Assembly: GCA_022749755.1 (NCBI GenBank)
Contig: CM040452.1
Location: forward strand, 13,844,350 to 13,908,349
Length of the DNA: 64,000 nucleotides
Source of the DNA: Azadirachta indica
Taxonomy: Eukaryota > Streptophyta > Magnoliopsida > Sapindales > Meliaceae
Direction: 5' to 3'
Of the stretch, positions 49,031 through 61,346 are shown piece after piece. The position numbers were made by a program, and so were the translations under genes. Within the stretch, counting starts at the first letter, position 1. Every line of letters starts with the position of its first letter. The notes beneath the pieces are model-generated. The model was not told where the DNA came from and did not search any database. It was given only the letters and a program-made list of their open reading frames with translations.

Positions 49031-49865
49031 TTAAAAATTTATATTATTTTTATTTGTACAATAATAAATATAATTCACATATTATAATTTATTATTCTCT
49101 TTTTTTAATCACAAAATACTTATATTGATTTTCCCCAACTTATTTAGATATTTCTATACATTCTCTTGACTTTTGAAAAAATACTAAACTTTTTATCCAA
49201 ATTAAAATATTTAAAATAAGTAGAAAAAAATATAAATAATCATTTGCAACAAAAAATAAGTAAGAGCACTTATAAAATATTAAAAAGAAAAAGAAAACTT
49301 TTAAATAAAACAAAAATAATAAATTATAATATATAAATAAATTAAATTTAGTACTGTCAATAGAATGGATAATATGTATACTTTACATTCTTATTTAGTA
49401 TGATTTTGATTAAAAAATTTAAAAGAAAATTTTAATTGTCTTTATTTGTAATAAATCTAGTATATATTTGTATGTTCTTTTATTTATATTAATTATGTGC
49501 TTGATAACTTTTGTTAAGAAAATGTAACAAAACTAATATAATTTTCAAATATATATGTTAATACTAAATTTTGTCACATGATATCAAGTAGTAAATTTGT
49601 TTGTACGTAAGAAAGAAGACCTTTCTCTTATCTCTTTTCTTTCCTTATATACTTCTTATTTCCTTAGGTTTTCTAGAATATTAATCTTAGTTGAATTCTA
49701 ATTACATATAATTAAGAATTTTGGCTTATTTTTTATTTTGATAAAATAAGACTTCTTAAAAAAGACTTTATATTGGGCCCAACCTTAATAAAAAATTTGG
49801 ATTAAAGTCTTTTTGAATTTAAACTTTTACCTTTTATCTTTTCTTTTGGGACTATCTTCTTTAAG

Positions 49866-49947
49866 ATGGATTCAATAGCTATCTTATTGGGGTAACATAT
49901 AAGTGAAAAATTGACTTAATTTTGTATGTTGAAAAAGTGGTCCAACA
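49866..49947 (+). repeat. direct repeat, first copy (second at 53026-53107)
   Basis: About 82 bp beginning ATGGATTCAATAGCTATCTT, similar at most positions to 53026-53107. The second copy adjoins the right inverted arm. Confidence 0.65.
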
Positions 49948-50559
49948 GTAAGTCCTCCAGTTTTGAAAATAACGTAATTACTCTTTGAAAGTAATGAAGA
50001 GGCCAAAAACCTTGTATTTTTTACCGAATTCTCTGGATCTCTTATTCTCTATTATACAAAATGCTAGGTGTATGAGAATTTCAAATGAAGTAGCTAATGT
50101 TTCGTTACCTAAGGAATGAAAAAGGGTAGGTCTCAATTACTAAAATCTTGGTTAGCATAATATCGTAAGTATATTTGGAATCTTTTAATAGTTTGCCCAT
50201 GACTCTTGGCTTTCTTATTTTACTGTTTTCTTTATTTTCCTTTGCTTAGAGTGCAAAAGAAAAAATTTCTTAGGGTAGAAAACTTTAATTTCTACTTTTC
50301 TCATTTTTTCATCCGCATCAATTCAAGTACTAAACCTTTTTGTCTTTCGATTTTTTGTCTTTCTGTCTTTCCTTTTAATTAGTATTACTTGTTTTGGTGT
50401 TTCCGTTGGTTGTGTTTTTGTTTGGGTATTTTTAGTGAGGATTGATTTTGCTTATGATTTAGCATTATTTTATGTTTATTGTTTTTGCTTTTGTTTTTTG
50501 TTACGCATTTCTCTTACCCAAATACTGGATACTTTATTGTAATTTTTTTCTCTTTGTCA

Positions 50560-51600
50560 AGATGTCGGTGGTACGCAAGTATTTACCTTTTGTTCCTCTA
50601 GATTTTTGAAGTTGGTATTGCGAAGGTATAATATTTGGTCCTTTTGGGCTAGATGTCGACACAGCAGAGGTATATTTATTTGTCTCTCTAGATGTTGCAT
50701 TTTAACACTAAAGAGGTGCATGATTTTGACTTATTTGAGCGAAAAATCAGTACCTTGGTCATACATTTTTGTGTCCAACTAGATTTTGCAGTTTGGCTTT
50801 GAGGGGATTTTCTTTTATTTACTACGAGAAGAGTTTTTGATAGTTTTGATGGGATATTATTTTATTTATCATGGGACAGTTTTTTGTATTGTGTGGATGC
50901 ATATTGCTCTTCTAAGTAGATGATACTAGTACCTTATGGGTATAATGTAGACCTTTTGGACTTTCTAATTTTGGCTATGTGGAGTTACAATATTTGGCTC
51001 TTCTAGTATAGTTTAGCAATACAGCGTTGCAACACTCGACCTTTTTAGGCAAGATGTCGGTACTGTAAAGGTACAAGTACTTGTCCTTGTGGACTTAGCA
51101 GTTGTGGCAGCGCAGAGGTACAGTGATTGACACCACTAGACATAACTTTGGTAGTGTAAAGTTGCAATGTTTGGTGCTTTGGGCATAGTTTTAACAGCAC
51201 GGAGCTGTAGTATTTGCCCTTTTTAGACATAATCTTAGCAGCGCAGAACTATAGTGTTTAGCTCTCTTGAACATAGTTTTGACAACGTAGAGTTGTAGTG
51301 TTATACCTTTTTAGACATAGTTTTGACAGTATGACTACAGTATTTGGCCTTTTTGAGCAAGATAAGATAGTGGTTGTCCTTGTAGACTTTGTAGCTTTGG
51401 CAACGCATAGCTATAGTGTATGCCCTTCTAGGAATAGTTTTGACAGTGCGAGTTATAGTATTTGGCTCTTCTAGCCACAGTTTTGATAGCACAAAGCTGC
51501 AGTGTTTAGTCCTTTTGGGTATAGTTTTGATAGCATGGAGCTACATTGTTCAACCTTTCTAGGCAAGATGTTAGTACCGCAGAGCTACATTATTTTGCTG
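50560..51600. repeat. minisatellite with 44-bp period
   Basis: Units like CATAGTTTTGACAGCGCAGA followed by GCTATAGTGTTTGGCCTTTT begin at 51184, 51228, 51272 and 51316, exactly 44 bp apart. The array continues on both sides with more decay and small indels; the part before 50930 is very degenerate. The period is not a multiple of three and all frames have stops, so it is non-coding. Confidence 0.8.
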
Positions 51601-53025
51601 ACAGTTTGAGGCTTTTGGAAACAGTGAACAGATGAAAGCTTATATAATAGCATCATAAATTGGTTAAATACAAACAAATATGATAATATATACTCAAAAC
51701 ATTTATACATAAATTAAACATGTTTATGAGTCATTATATATAAAAAGATTTAAGAAAAAAGTATATATGAAACTATAGTTGAAACTAATATAATATTTTA
51801 CTTTATTTTATTTCAACTATAATTTTTTTTAATGGAAGGAGGCCAATTTCAAATTAGTAAACACAATTATTTTAAATAATATTTATTCTTCTTATAATTT
51901 AATTAGAAATAATAAACTGTTATGTCTCTTCTTTTTTTTTATACTAGTCACTAAAAAAATTTCTTTAAAAACTAATTTTAGTCTTTTAGTGCTATTATGT
52001 TAATACACAAAGCGAATATACAATTATGAATAGAGAATAGAAAAAATATCAAGATAATTCAAATTATTTTAACATTATAACAAATTAAAATTCATAATGT
52101 CTTCTATTTAACACATAAGTATCACATTTTGAGAAATAATAAATTATAAATTTTTTAGATTAGATTGTAAATAGTTAAAAATTATTATTCATATAAAGAT
52201 TATTTTAATAAGTCATTAGGGTTAAATATTAAAGTTTTAGACAAGTTTACTATAAAACATAAATATTTAAAGTTAAAAGGGATAAAAAATTAGTAGATAA
52301 TGATATTTAGTTTTGAATAAAATATTGATGATAGATCTAATCCTAAAAGATATTTAAATTTGGATTAGAAAAATATTTAGTTCCTAATAAAATACTAATA
52401 ATAGATTTAGACTTGGGAGATATTTAAATTCCAAAAGATATTTAGATTTGGACCTAAACAATATTTAAATTTAAATCCCAATTATTTATCTGTTTATATC
52501 GAATATAGTATATTGGATTAGAAAGATATTTTAATTTGGATTCAAATAGTATTTTGCAATTTTTATGATATGTAATTCTGAACCCTAGTGACGTTTGGAT
52601 TTGATCACAATTAATATTTGTGCCAGGACCTATATCCTTTGTCATCTCTTTGTTTGTTGAACGGTGTTTATTCATTCATATATATTTTTAGAAATTTACT
52701 TTTTTATTTAAATTGAACAAAAAAATTTTTAAATTTAATTTTATGTACTTTTTTAATATTACATTAAGATTTAAATACATACAATAAATGTAATAAGAGC
52801 TTAAATATAACAACTATTTTATATCCCAAACATCGACATACACCCTAAAACCCTAGGCATAATCTTTTCACAAATTTGGAATTAGCTCATACTCTAATAT
52901 GATGAAAAATTTTACCGTATCGTGGGGCATTTTATCATTAGTAAGGGTCAAACACACTCCCTCAAATATTTTATCAAGATCAAATGTATTAACCATGTAT
53001 ATAATTAATATAAATAAAAATAAAT
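51601..53025. other. AT-rich, small internal duplications, no gene
   Basis: A partial duplication of about 85 bp is visible at 52300-52460 (GATATTTAAATTTGGAT-type phrases). No ORF of substance. Confidence 0.45.
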
Positions 53026-53107
53026 ATGAATCCGATAGCTATCTTATTAGAATAACATATAAGTAAAAAATCGATTTAATTTTATATGTTAAAAAAGCAG
53101 TCTAACA
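53026..53107 (+). repeat. direct repeat, second copy
   Basis: Matches 49866-49947 (AGCTATCTTATTRGRRTAAC, then ACATATAAGTRAAAAATYGA). It lies directly against the right inverted-repeat arm. Confidence 0.65.
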
Positions 53108-53109
53108 AT

Positions 53110-53395
53110 ATATATATTAAATAAAATATTATACATTCTTTATTTAAAAATTTGATGATCAATACATACTAAAATATTACTAAAGAAAGTAAAAAAACAA
53201 AGGTTATGAGCATTTTAATATATAATTTTATCCAAATTTATTGTTAGCATTTTAATAAAGAAATAATATTTTTATTTTTAAAATATTTTAAAAGTAATAA
53301 AATAAATAAATTTTTCAAGTTTAATATTTTATTCCTGAATATATTAGAAACAATGGAGACTAAATTTTCGATAATGAAAAAAGTTATTATGTTTT
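53110..53395. repeat. inverted repeat arm, right
   Basis: Reverse complement of 48760-49030, including TTTATCCAAATTTATTGTTAG. The span between the arms is about 4.1 kb and includes the 44-bp minisatellite. Confidence 0.6.
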
Positions 53396-55212
53396 GTTAT
53401 TTTTATTAAGTTTAGAAATTAAAATTTTAATATCTTAACAGGTCAACTTAACGAAAGTTTAACTTTAAAGGGTCATCTTCTAATTTTCTCAAAATTTAGA
53501 AGCCCACTTCTTGTTTTTTCAAAACTCAAAAGGATATTTACTCCCTAAAATTTAGGAGTATTTACTCTTTTTTCAAAACATAAAAGGTATATACTATGCC
53601 ATTATTATATTCTAATTGGATTAAAATTCAAAGAGAAGTGTAAAAATGCTACCAAACTATTATGAAATACGCAATTTTTGTCTTTTAGTTAAAATTCAAA
53701 TTTGTTTTCGTTTTTTGCTTATATCGTATTCCGATTTGCCAAATCTTGCTACCATTCGAAAGAGCTTCTTGTAAGTTTTTCCATGACATCCTATATGACT
53801 GTTTGAGTTAATATTAAGAGAGATTAACTTGTTTAAAAAAGTTGACTGATATTTAAATTAAAAAATAAAATTAAAATAAATTATTTTTCATAAAACAATA
53901 AATACAAAACGTTTCTCCGACGAGTGAGCTTCACCTCTAACTTTGATGAGAAAACGAATTGCAAAGATGGAATTTGTATGAAATTCTGAGTTGAATGGTG
54001 GTCATCCAATTGCTGGACGATGAACAAAAATAGGTGCGTGTAGTGCATATAAGCGCCAGTGCTAGCGAATGAAAAAGGTTTTTCACAAGTGAAGTAGTGG
54101 CTGCATGCTGGAATTTTTAGAAAACGACACCCTCCCATTCAAATTTTGGCAGCCATTTTTTAAATTTTTTAAAATTTTTATTCTATTAATGTTTATGCAA
54201 TTTAAAATTATTTCTAAAATTTTTTAATAAGTTTTTTGATAACATTTTATTTTTTTTATTCTATGCATATATATTTTTTTTCTCTATCTCTCTCTATTAA
54301 AAGCTAAACATAAACTTGTTTTGTGTTCTAAGATGACTAGAACTCTAACAAAAAAAAGAAAAAAACCTAGATAGCTAGAAATGGAATTTAGATATTCTTG
54401 ATTTCCTTGAACCTAATCCGTTTAGTGGTATTTTTGGAAGATTTGAAGAATTATATGTGAAAATGGCGATACATATCCTTTAGATGCTTGAGATATGTAC
54501 ATTTGAAAAATTTTGTTAAAAGGATTATAATTACTTAAGGAGTTTGGTTTTTTTATTACGATCAGCAAGACTCGTTCAGTCTTTTTTGAGAATTTTCTTG
54601 TGCACTATTCGCATGTAGATATGTTATATTAATCATCGGAACATCCTTAAGAAGAATTAAAAGTGTGAACTACAAACTAGATGCATTGATACAATTTAAA
54701 GAATCATATTTTAAGAATTTTTTATTTTTATAGAGCTATTTTTTGTAGTGGGAGTTCTATTTATTGTAGGAACTAATTTTGCGCTTATGTTTGATAAACT
54801 TATAATATCTAAAATATATTATGATTAAAAGCATTGATGATTTTTCGAATATATTTCTTTGGGCTATTTTCAACCTTGTCTTCACATTTATTAACATATA
54901 TTAGATATAGACTCAGTTTTATGAAAGTCATCACTCTACTTATACTTAATTACAAATTACCGTTAAGTCTAACTCATTCCTAACATATGATTCTTTTGCC
55001 CTTACCTTAACTGACTTGTCTCTACAATGACAAGATGGCCTGTATTTGTGCTGTATGCTATCCTTAATTTATTATTGTTATTGTTATTATATTTAAACTT
55101 TTAATGCAAATAATATTTCTTAAAATATAAATAATTTAACATAAATTTTAAATGTTGAAAATAAAAGACCTCTAATGATGGGCATGTCAAGTTTATAAGC
55201 ACTTATGAGCCT
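53396..55212. other. intergenic, nothing firmly recognised
   Basis: An 85-codon minus-strand ORF at 53881-54138 (MGGCRFLKIPAC...) has no domain I recognise, no promoter signal and no neighbours that give it a role. I do not call it a gene. Confidence 0.4.
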
Positions 55213-55539
55213 GTGAGGCACCTAACAATCTATTTCCATACAAAACCATTGGCACAGGTACCAGAGAAGAAGAAATTTCTTCTTTATCAAAATACCTTTA
55301 TCTACATCCATATAACATTCGAATACAAGCATTCAACAATACGAAATCAATGGAGTTTTTTATCGAAAGTTTTAGAACAGATATATGATTGTGGCCTCAA
55401 AGCTACTGTGAAAATTCAGAATACGATAGCTAAGCACATGTTGGATGATAAGGAAGATAAAAGTGATATTACTGATGAACTTGCAATTATGAGACTTCCT
55501 AAAGATGATAAACTTGAGGCCTTAACTCTTATACTATAG
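55213..55539 (+). CDS. hypothetical ORF, 108 aa
   Basis: The second half (residues 60-108) is charged and of ordinary composition (KIQNTIAKHMLDDKEDKSDI, then ELAIMRLPKDDKLEALTLIL), unlike the surrounding AT-rich noise. It could be the C-terminal exon of a decayed gene. I recognise no family. No intron or promoter evidence is visible, so it may be chance or a fossil exon. Confidence 0.2.
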   Translation: MRHLTIYFHTKPLAQVPEKKKFLLYQNTFIYIHITFEYKHSTIRNQWSFLSKVLEQIYDCGLKATVKIQNTIAKHMLDDKEDKSDITDELAIMRLPKDDKLEALTLIL

Positions 55540-56161
55540 AAATCTTATAATATTTCAACATTCAAGTCAACATAAGTTAGCATTTGTGAGAAAGCTTTAA
55601 TGTGAGAATAGGGTGTGAATGTGATTTGAAAGCAAATTTGTTTTACTTTTTATGTAATTACAATTAATTAGGCTCTAAAACTTGAACATTGGATATATAT
55701 ATATATATTGATAATCATATTGAATATGCATTTTTAATGAAAATATTTGGATGAAGACATGTGTAATAGGTCATTTGTTTATGTGTGGGAATATCTTTAG
55801 AAGCTATTTTTATCAAGAATATGTTTGAAAAAAATTTAAAAAGCAAATGTTATATGGCTAAAATTTTGTAATTTAAAAATTGTATTATTAATTAAATGAT
55901 TAGATGTATAACAATTTGATAATAAATATTTTATTATTATTTTACAAATTTTAATATAATATTATGTAAATCCACTATGAATTAATTTATTTAAAAATAT
56001 ATATTTGTATATATGTAAATTTTTTAATCGTAGATTACAAATTAATAAAATTTATCAACAATATATATGTTTAGATTATATGCTCTTTTTCTTTTTATTG
56101 TTAAATAAATATTAATTTAATTTTAATACATTACTACACCAAATACAAGTTAATTTATACT

Positions 56162-56886
56162 TAGGGGTCTTTTGTTTTTCTGACTGAAATCTGAATATAA
56201 TTATTCAAATGTTTAAGAGTTGTTTATTTTTTAACTTATGTCTAAATATTTGGTAAAAATATCTTAATATAATTAAGTTAAAAATTTTGACTTAAATCTG
56301 AATGATTAAATATCTGAATATTTTAATATTTTTTATTTTTCAAAAATATCCCTATTTTATTAAATTATTTACTAATAAAATTAAAATCTGATTAAATATT
56401 TTTAACCTATCTCTTCTCTATTGTGCGCCCTCTCTACTTATCTTCTCAATTTTATTTATTTTATACTTTAATTATTGTAATAAATTTATATATTTACATA
56501 ATCACAACTATATTATAATATAACTTATTATTTTTATTTAATTTATATTGATCTTTATATCATCGATTATAAATTATTTTTTAAAAAAAATATATATATC
56601 CAACAAATAAATAATATACATATTAATATAATTTAGTAATTTTTTATTTATTATTATAGTAATATAATCAAAAAATGATTTAAATATAAATATATTATTT
56701 AAAAGGGTATATATGTCAAAATATTTTTTCAGATTTTTTATTTTGTCAAAACAAAAAAATTAATATTTATTTTCAAATGTTTTAAAATAAAAAATAAACA
56801 TATCATTTATATTTAAATTTTAATTAAATTTATATTTCAGTTACATTCAGAATTCAAATAAAAAAAAAAAAATAAATGTTACCTTA
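56162..56886 (+). repeat. MITE family copy 3
   Basis: Same family and orientation as 27991-28652. Shared blocks include AACTATATTATAATAT, TTATATTGATCTTTATATCAT-type text and TTTTTCAAAAATATCC. Inverted ends GGGGTCTTTTGTTTTTCTGA and (reverse) GGTAACATTTATTTTTT are flanked by TTA on both sides, consistent with a PIF/Harbinger 3-bp duplication. Confidence 0.7.
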
Positions 56887-57039
56887 GTCTAGTACGGTGT
56901 TGCAACAAACATAGCATAGAGTTTCATTTAATTCATTTTAGTACAATCCGTTCTAATACAATCTTAAAAAAATATAGTTTAGTATGTGGTACCAAATGCA
57001 CCTTATAAATGTATAAACAACAATGTACTATATATGTAA

Positions 57040-57600
57040 ATAGTATCCTGCTCCAACCAAGCTCTGAAACCACATCTTGAGCTCTGAAATAACTTGATAA
57101 CAATGGAAATAATTCGTAGAGTTTTCGTCAACACGTGTGAATACTAACCTATTCGATAATAATTTTTCGATATTTAAAATAGTGGTGCAACACAGACTCT
57201 TAGGTTTAGACAGACTCAGAGGTATACATTCAGAACAATAGAGGCAATATAACAATCTTACCACTCTCTCCAATAACGTAATGGAAATACAACTCCTATT
57301 TTTATAGATCGAATTTCACACTCTCCCCAGTGCGAAAAACGTCACACTCTCCTGATGTGGAAACAGCTTATAAAGAATTTCTTTGTCTATTACCTCTCTC
57401 AAATTTTGCTTTCCCTCACTGCTTTTCTTTCTGTTGTTTTCTTCTCTCGCTTGCCAAGATGAGCGGAGAGGGGCTCGCTTTATAGGCAAGCCCCTTCTAA
57501 TTTTTTCAAAATAGGTTGGCACCGTGCAGACCCTTTTTTCAATTTTGCTGCTTCTAATTTAATTACGGAACCCTTTTTTTCATTTGTTTCAATAGTGGAT
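57040..57600 (-). repeat. possible solo LTR on the minus strand
   Basis: On the minus strand GCCTATAAAGCGAGCCCC looks like an LTR TATA box, and downstream TTATTTCAGAGCTC weakly resembles a tRNA-Met primer site. No coding domain is attached. Short ORFs at 57028-57522 are not convincing genes. Confidence 0.3.
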
Positions 57601-58239
57601 TCCACGACTAAATGTGGTGGACCTCTACAAAATGGACAATTACGATGATTGTTCAGAATCTCTATCTATGCTTAAAGAGAACAGGAAGCAAAGAACCTAA
57701 CTTATTTAGTTGCCATTATTCGCAGCAAAGAGTTGTGTTTAATTTTGGTTTTCTCACAAGTAGTCAAGAAAAATGGGAAAATCCTGAATCTTTGGCATTT
57801 AAAATTCCTGTAATTTGGAAATCGATATTCATACTGCTTTTAAAACTTTGTTCCTCTTAGTCGTAGTGTTCTTCTCCTATCAAAGAGCATCTTTTTCCCT
57901 TTTTTTTTTCTTTTTTAAAGATTTCCTTAAAGGGGTAATATTATTGAGGAAGATAAGCAAAGACAGTACAAAGAGAGACCATAAGGCTAATTAAAAAGTT
58001 GGAGATTAAGGACCCCCACAGGTTGGATATAACGTGGAGGTGTATCCTGTCAAAGAACATCTTATTTGTTACTAATTACTGTATTTCTCAAATCATGTAG
58101 ACATTAGTGCCTACACTTGGGATACAAGTATATACGTAGCATACTTATTTATTCATTTTACGTACGTACTAACACACTTATCACTTTGACAATCTGGAGT
58201 CGTCGATCAGTACTTAAGTCGAACAAGGTGGCTGATATC
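57601..58239. other. intergenic, nothing recognised
   Basis: An 82-codon plus-strand ORF (57612-57860) has no recognisable domain. No repeats seen. Confidence 0.4.
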
Positions 58240-58860
58240 TTAGAGGTAAACATCGAGCGCCGTTGCTGCATGGTATGCTCTTTCTCCGATTATCAAATAA
58301 GCAACCTCAGTGAAATGGATCATGTCCCAGTAAACATGTGTAGCTCCATTTCGACATGGTGGAAGAAAAGGAATACATGCTTCCTGCATAGAAGACGATA
58401 GACAGCAAGATGCATTCTTAATCGTGAATTCTGAAAATTTATAAAATTAAATTACGAATATCTTATAGTAATTCAGAAACTTTATCATCATTCCATTCAT
58501 ATTTATATATGTTAGTTAAGACTAATTATAAGAAGTCACCAAAAGTTTCCTTTAACGCGGAAATTAAACCAGGTTAAGGAATGTTATTAGTGACAAAAGT
58601 CAGAGAAATTCTACCGGGAGATGAAAGAATAGAACTGCCGATTTCATAAGCATTTACGTGGATTAAATTTAGCACCCGATTGACTTCGATTCAACTTATC
58701 AACAAGTGTTTTTTGAGCTGTCATTGAAAATCTGGATGGTGTCGTTGATGTTATCAGAATGTGGAGCCAGTATATTTGTTAAGTGATACCCATACGGGGT
58801 GCTACCTATTGGACTCACTCCAATAAGGGCTGTCTTCCTCGCTCCCAAATTGTTGCAACA
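58240..58860 (-). pseudogene. GDSL esterase/lipase gene, 3' half, broken
   Basis: The last exon, 58240-58383, is intact: 48 codons after a polypyrimidine tract and tgcag. It reads CIPFLPPCRN, then HVYWDMIHFTEVAYLIIGER, the GDSL block V with catalytic Asp and His (WDxxH). The preceding exon (about 58595-58860) gives LGARKTALIGVSPIGSTPYG, then NDTIQIFND, and then HVNAYEIGSSILSSPGRISL in a different frame. At least two one-base changes occur, around the FND segment and after AKF. The exons that should hold the GDS(L) serine block are absent upstream, where a copia LTR begins at 58935, so the insertion may have cut the gene. Intact relatives are secreted plant SGNH hydrolases acting on cell-wall or cuticle esters. 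Confidence 0.82.
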
Positions 58861-58934
58861 ATTATCTTTCATTTCTAATTAAAAGACTAGTTGCTAACCT
58901 TTATTTGTTGAGAATATTGTTTGAATAAGAATGA

Positions 58935-59380
58935 TGTTAGAAATTTTAACTGTAAGTGGTCCATGATCTTTCATCATTTTAAGTGGAAACGTGTATTATA
59001 CAGTTTCTATCAGTTTTTTTTTTTTGCAGTTCGTTACATGTTATAGCAGTTGTTACACGTTCTGACAGTTTCTGGCAATTAAATGGTTACACGTTCTAAC
59101 AATTTCTGACAGTTTTTTTTATAACTTCTGTGATGGGCAAAGCCTATAAATACAGGTTTTTTCTTGGTTAGGTCCTAAGCCAACAATTTCTCTTTAGAAA
59201 ATATACACCATCATATAAAAATTGTGTAAAGGTTTAGAAAAACTATAAACCGGTAATTTTTTATCACCATATTGTAAAAGACGACAATAGTAGGAGGTAT
59301 GTCTTTTAGGTTTAATTTCGCACTTGATCTATATGCTATTGTGATTAGAAAGGCATGTTAGATCATATATGAATTCTATA
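58935..59380 (+). repeat. 5' LTR of the copia element
   Basis: Begins TGTTAGAAATTTTAAC, has a TATA box TATAAATA at 59145-59152 and repeated GTTACACGTTCTRACA-type phrases in U3 (about 59030-59110). It ends at TTCTATA before the primer site TTTGATATTAGAGCC (59381-59395), a variant of the Met-tRNA site. Confidence 0.75.
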
Positions 59381-59530
59381 TTTGATATTAGAGCCATTGT
59401 TATTGCCTCTGCTTTGTTTTTTGTGAAATTCGATTAAATGATTTTTTTTTTTTAGAAAATCAAATAAAAGACAATTCGTTTTTGTAATCAAATTAAAAAA
59501 ATCGTTTGCTGGAGGTTGAAGACAATGTCA

Positions 59531-59740
59531 TATGACATGTCATCTGTTGTATGTGAAACAATATGACGTGTCGTTTTTTGTATGATATTGTATGACATGT
59601 CATCTGTTTATGTAAAATAATAAGACATGTTATTTTTGAAATGACTTAATATGACATGTAGTTTTTATTTGTGAAATCGTATGACATGTCGTTTCCATTA
59701 TTTTGGTAATATGACATATAGTTTTATGTATGTTATAATA
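59531..59740 (+). repeat. 30-bp tandem repeats in the copia leader
   Basis: TATGACATGTCGTTT-like cores begin at 59531, 59562, 59591, 59621, 59650, 59680 and 59710, 29-31 bp apart. The array lies between primer site and gag and is not in an open frame. Confidence 0.8.
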
Positions 59741-60279
59741 AATAATAACATGCAACTTATTTGATTATTTTGAGACATATAATTGAAATTATGTCTTATT
59801 GTTTCATACAATTTATATAACTAATTTATGATTAAAATTAAATGTCTATGATCCATATAATTTTGATTAATTAAGGATTAGCCACAACATCTTTAATAAT
59901 ACAAAATTATATTTTAAGTGTTTTAGGATCATGTATAAAAAATTGACATTACTTGTAATTAATCATATTTAATATGATAAATTTTATCCCACAGGAATTT
60001 TTATTATATTTATATGATTAATTAGAATAAAATATCAAATTATTTTCTTAATTACCCACAAGAATTAGGAAAAGGAATATAATTTGATAGTTTTATTATA
60101 AAGATTTATATATACATAAATAAATATGAATATGCTTGAATTAGAACTTTAGCCCACAGACAAGTTTTATGTTTATTGATTTATAATTTACAACGTGGTT
60201 TACATTGATAAAACATGATATCTATTTATTAGCCTCAATTTGTATTATATATAAGCATATATGTTTAATTTATGCAGTC

Positions 60280-61192
60280 ATACAATCTGCAAATTTTTCT
60301 GATATCAAATGTGACATTCCTGAGTTGAAAGGTGATAACTGTAAGGCTTGGAAGGAAAGAATTCTCCTTCATTTAGGGGATGGACATTGATTATGTTATA
60401 CGGAAAGACAAATCAATTATTACCGAAATCAGCAGTCAAGCTAAAATTACTCTTTATGAACGATGGAAGCGATCTAATCACTTAAGTATGATGTTCATAA
60501 AAATCAAAATTTCTGCTGGTATTCGGGCTTCAGTCGATCAGCATGATAATGTCAAGGCATTATTGAGGGTAATTAAAAAACAATTTGAGACTTCAGATAA
60601 AGCACTTGCTAGCACCCTAATTATGAAGTTTTTATTTATGAGGCTCACCAGTGTTAGAGGTATGCGTGAGCACATTATGCAAATGAGGGACATTGCGGCT
60701 CAATTAAAAGCTCTTGAGGTTGAAATGTTTGAGTCTTTTCTTGTGCACTATATACTGAACACTCTTCCACAAACATATAGACCCTTCAAAATCTCCTGTA
60801 ACATGCATAAGGATAAATGGTCAATTAATGAACTATTGACCATGTGTATTCAAGAAGAAGGAAGGCTAACAATGAAATTAGGTGAAAGTGCATTCATGGC
60901 AACACAAGGGAAGAACAAAGGGCAAGCCAAACAAAAAGGGAAAGGTAAAATACCTCCTCAAACTGAAATTAAAAAGGAATCCAAGTGCTTCTTCTGTAAG
61001 AAGAAAGGACACATGAAGAAGGATTGTTCCAAGTTTCAGAAATGGCTTGAGAAGAAAGGTAATTCAATCTCATTTGTTTGTAATGAATCTAATACAGTTA
61101 AAGCTAGTCATAACACATGGTGGATTGATTCTGGTTCTACAAATACCTTGCAAGGTATGCAAAACCTAAGGAAGCCAGTGTGTAGTGAGTAG
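60280..61192 (+). pseudogene. copia gag and start of protease
   Basis: Gag begins about FSDIKCDIPELKGDN (60298), shifts frame near 60380, and continues as DYVIRKDKSIITEIS through the UBN2-type core. A CCHC zinc knuckle CFFCKKKGHMKKDC lies near residue 205 of the second frame. Protease starts with WWIDSGST at about 61120 and stops at 61190-61192. Confidence 0.88.
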
Positions 61193-61346
61193 TGCATCTA
61201 TTCAAGAAATAAGATGCGTTCATATGTGGAAGCAATTGGAAAATGTAGTTTAATTTTAAGTAGTGGTTTTGTTTTGAGTTTAGAAAAGACATTTTATATT
61301 CCAACTTTTTCAAGAAATTTGATTTCTATTTGAAGACTTATACCGT

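Noticed and set aside
50560..51600. CRISPR-like array
   Set aside because: The 44-bp units are contiguous degenerate tandem repeats without unique spacers, and the DNA is plant nuclear.
53881..54138. 85-codon minus-strand ORF as a small gene
   Set aside because: No recognisable domain, promoter or splice context; cannot be told from chance.
59531..59740. CRISPR-like array of 15-bp cores with 15-bp gaps
   Set aside because: The gaps are themselves similar, the cores vary, and the array is the leader of a retrotransposon.
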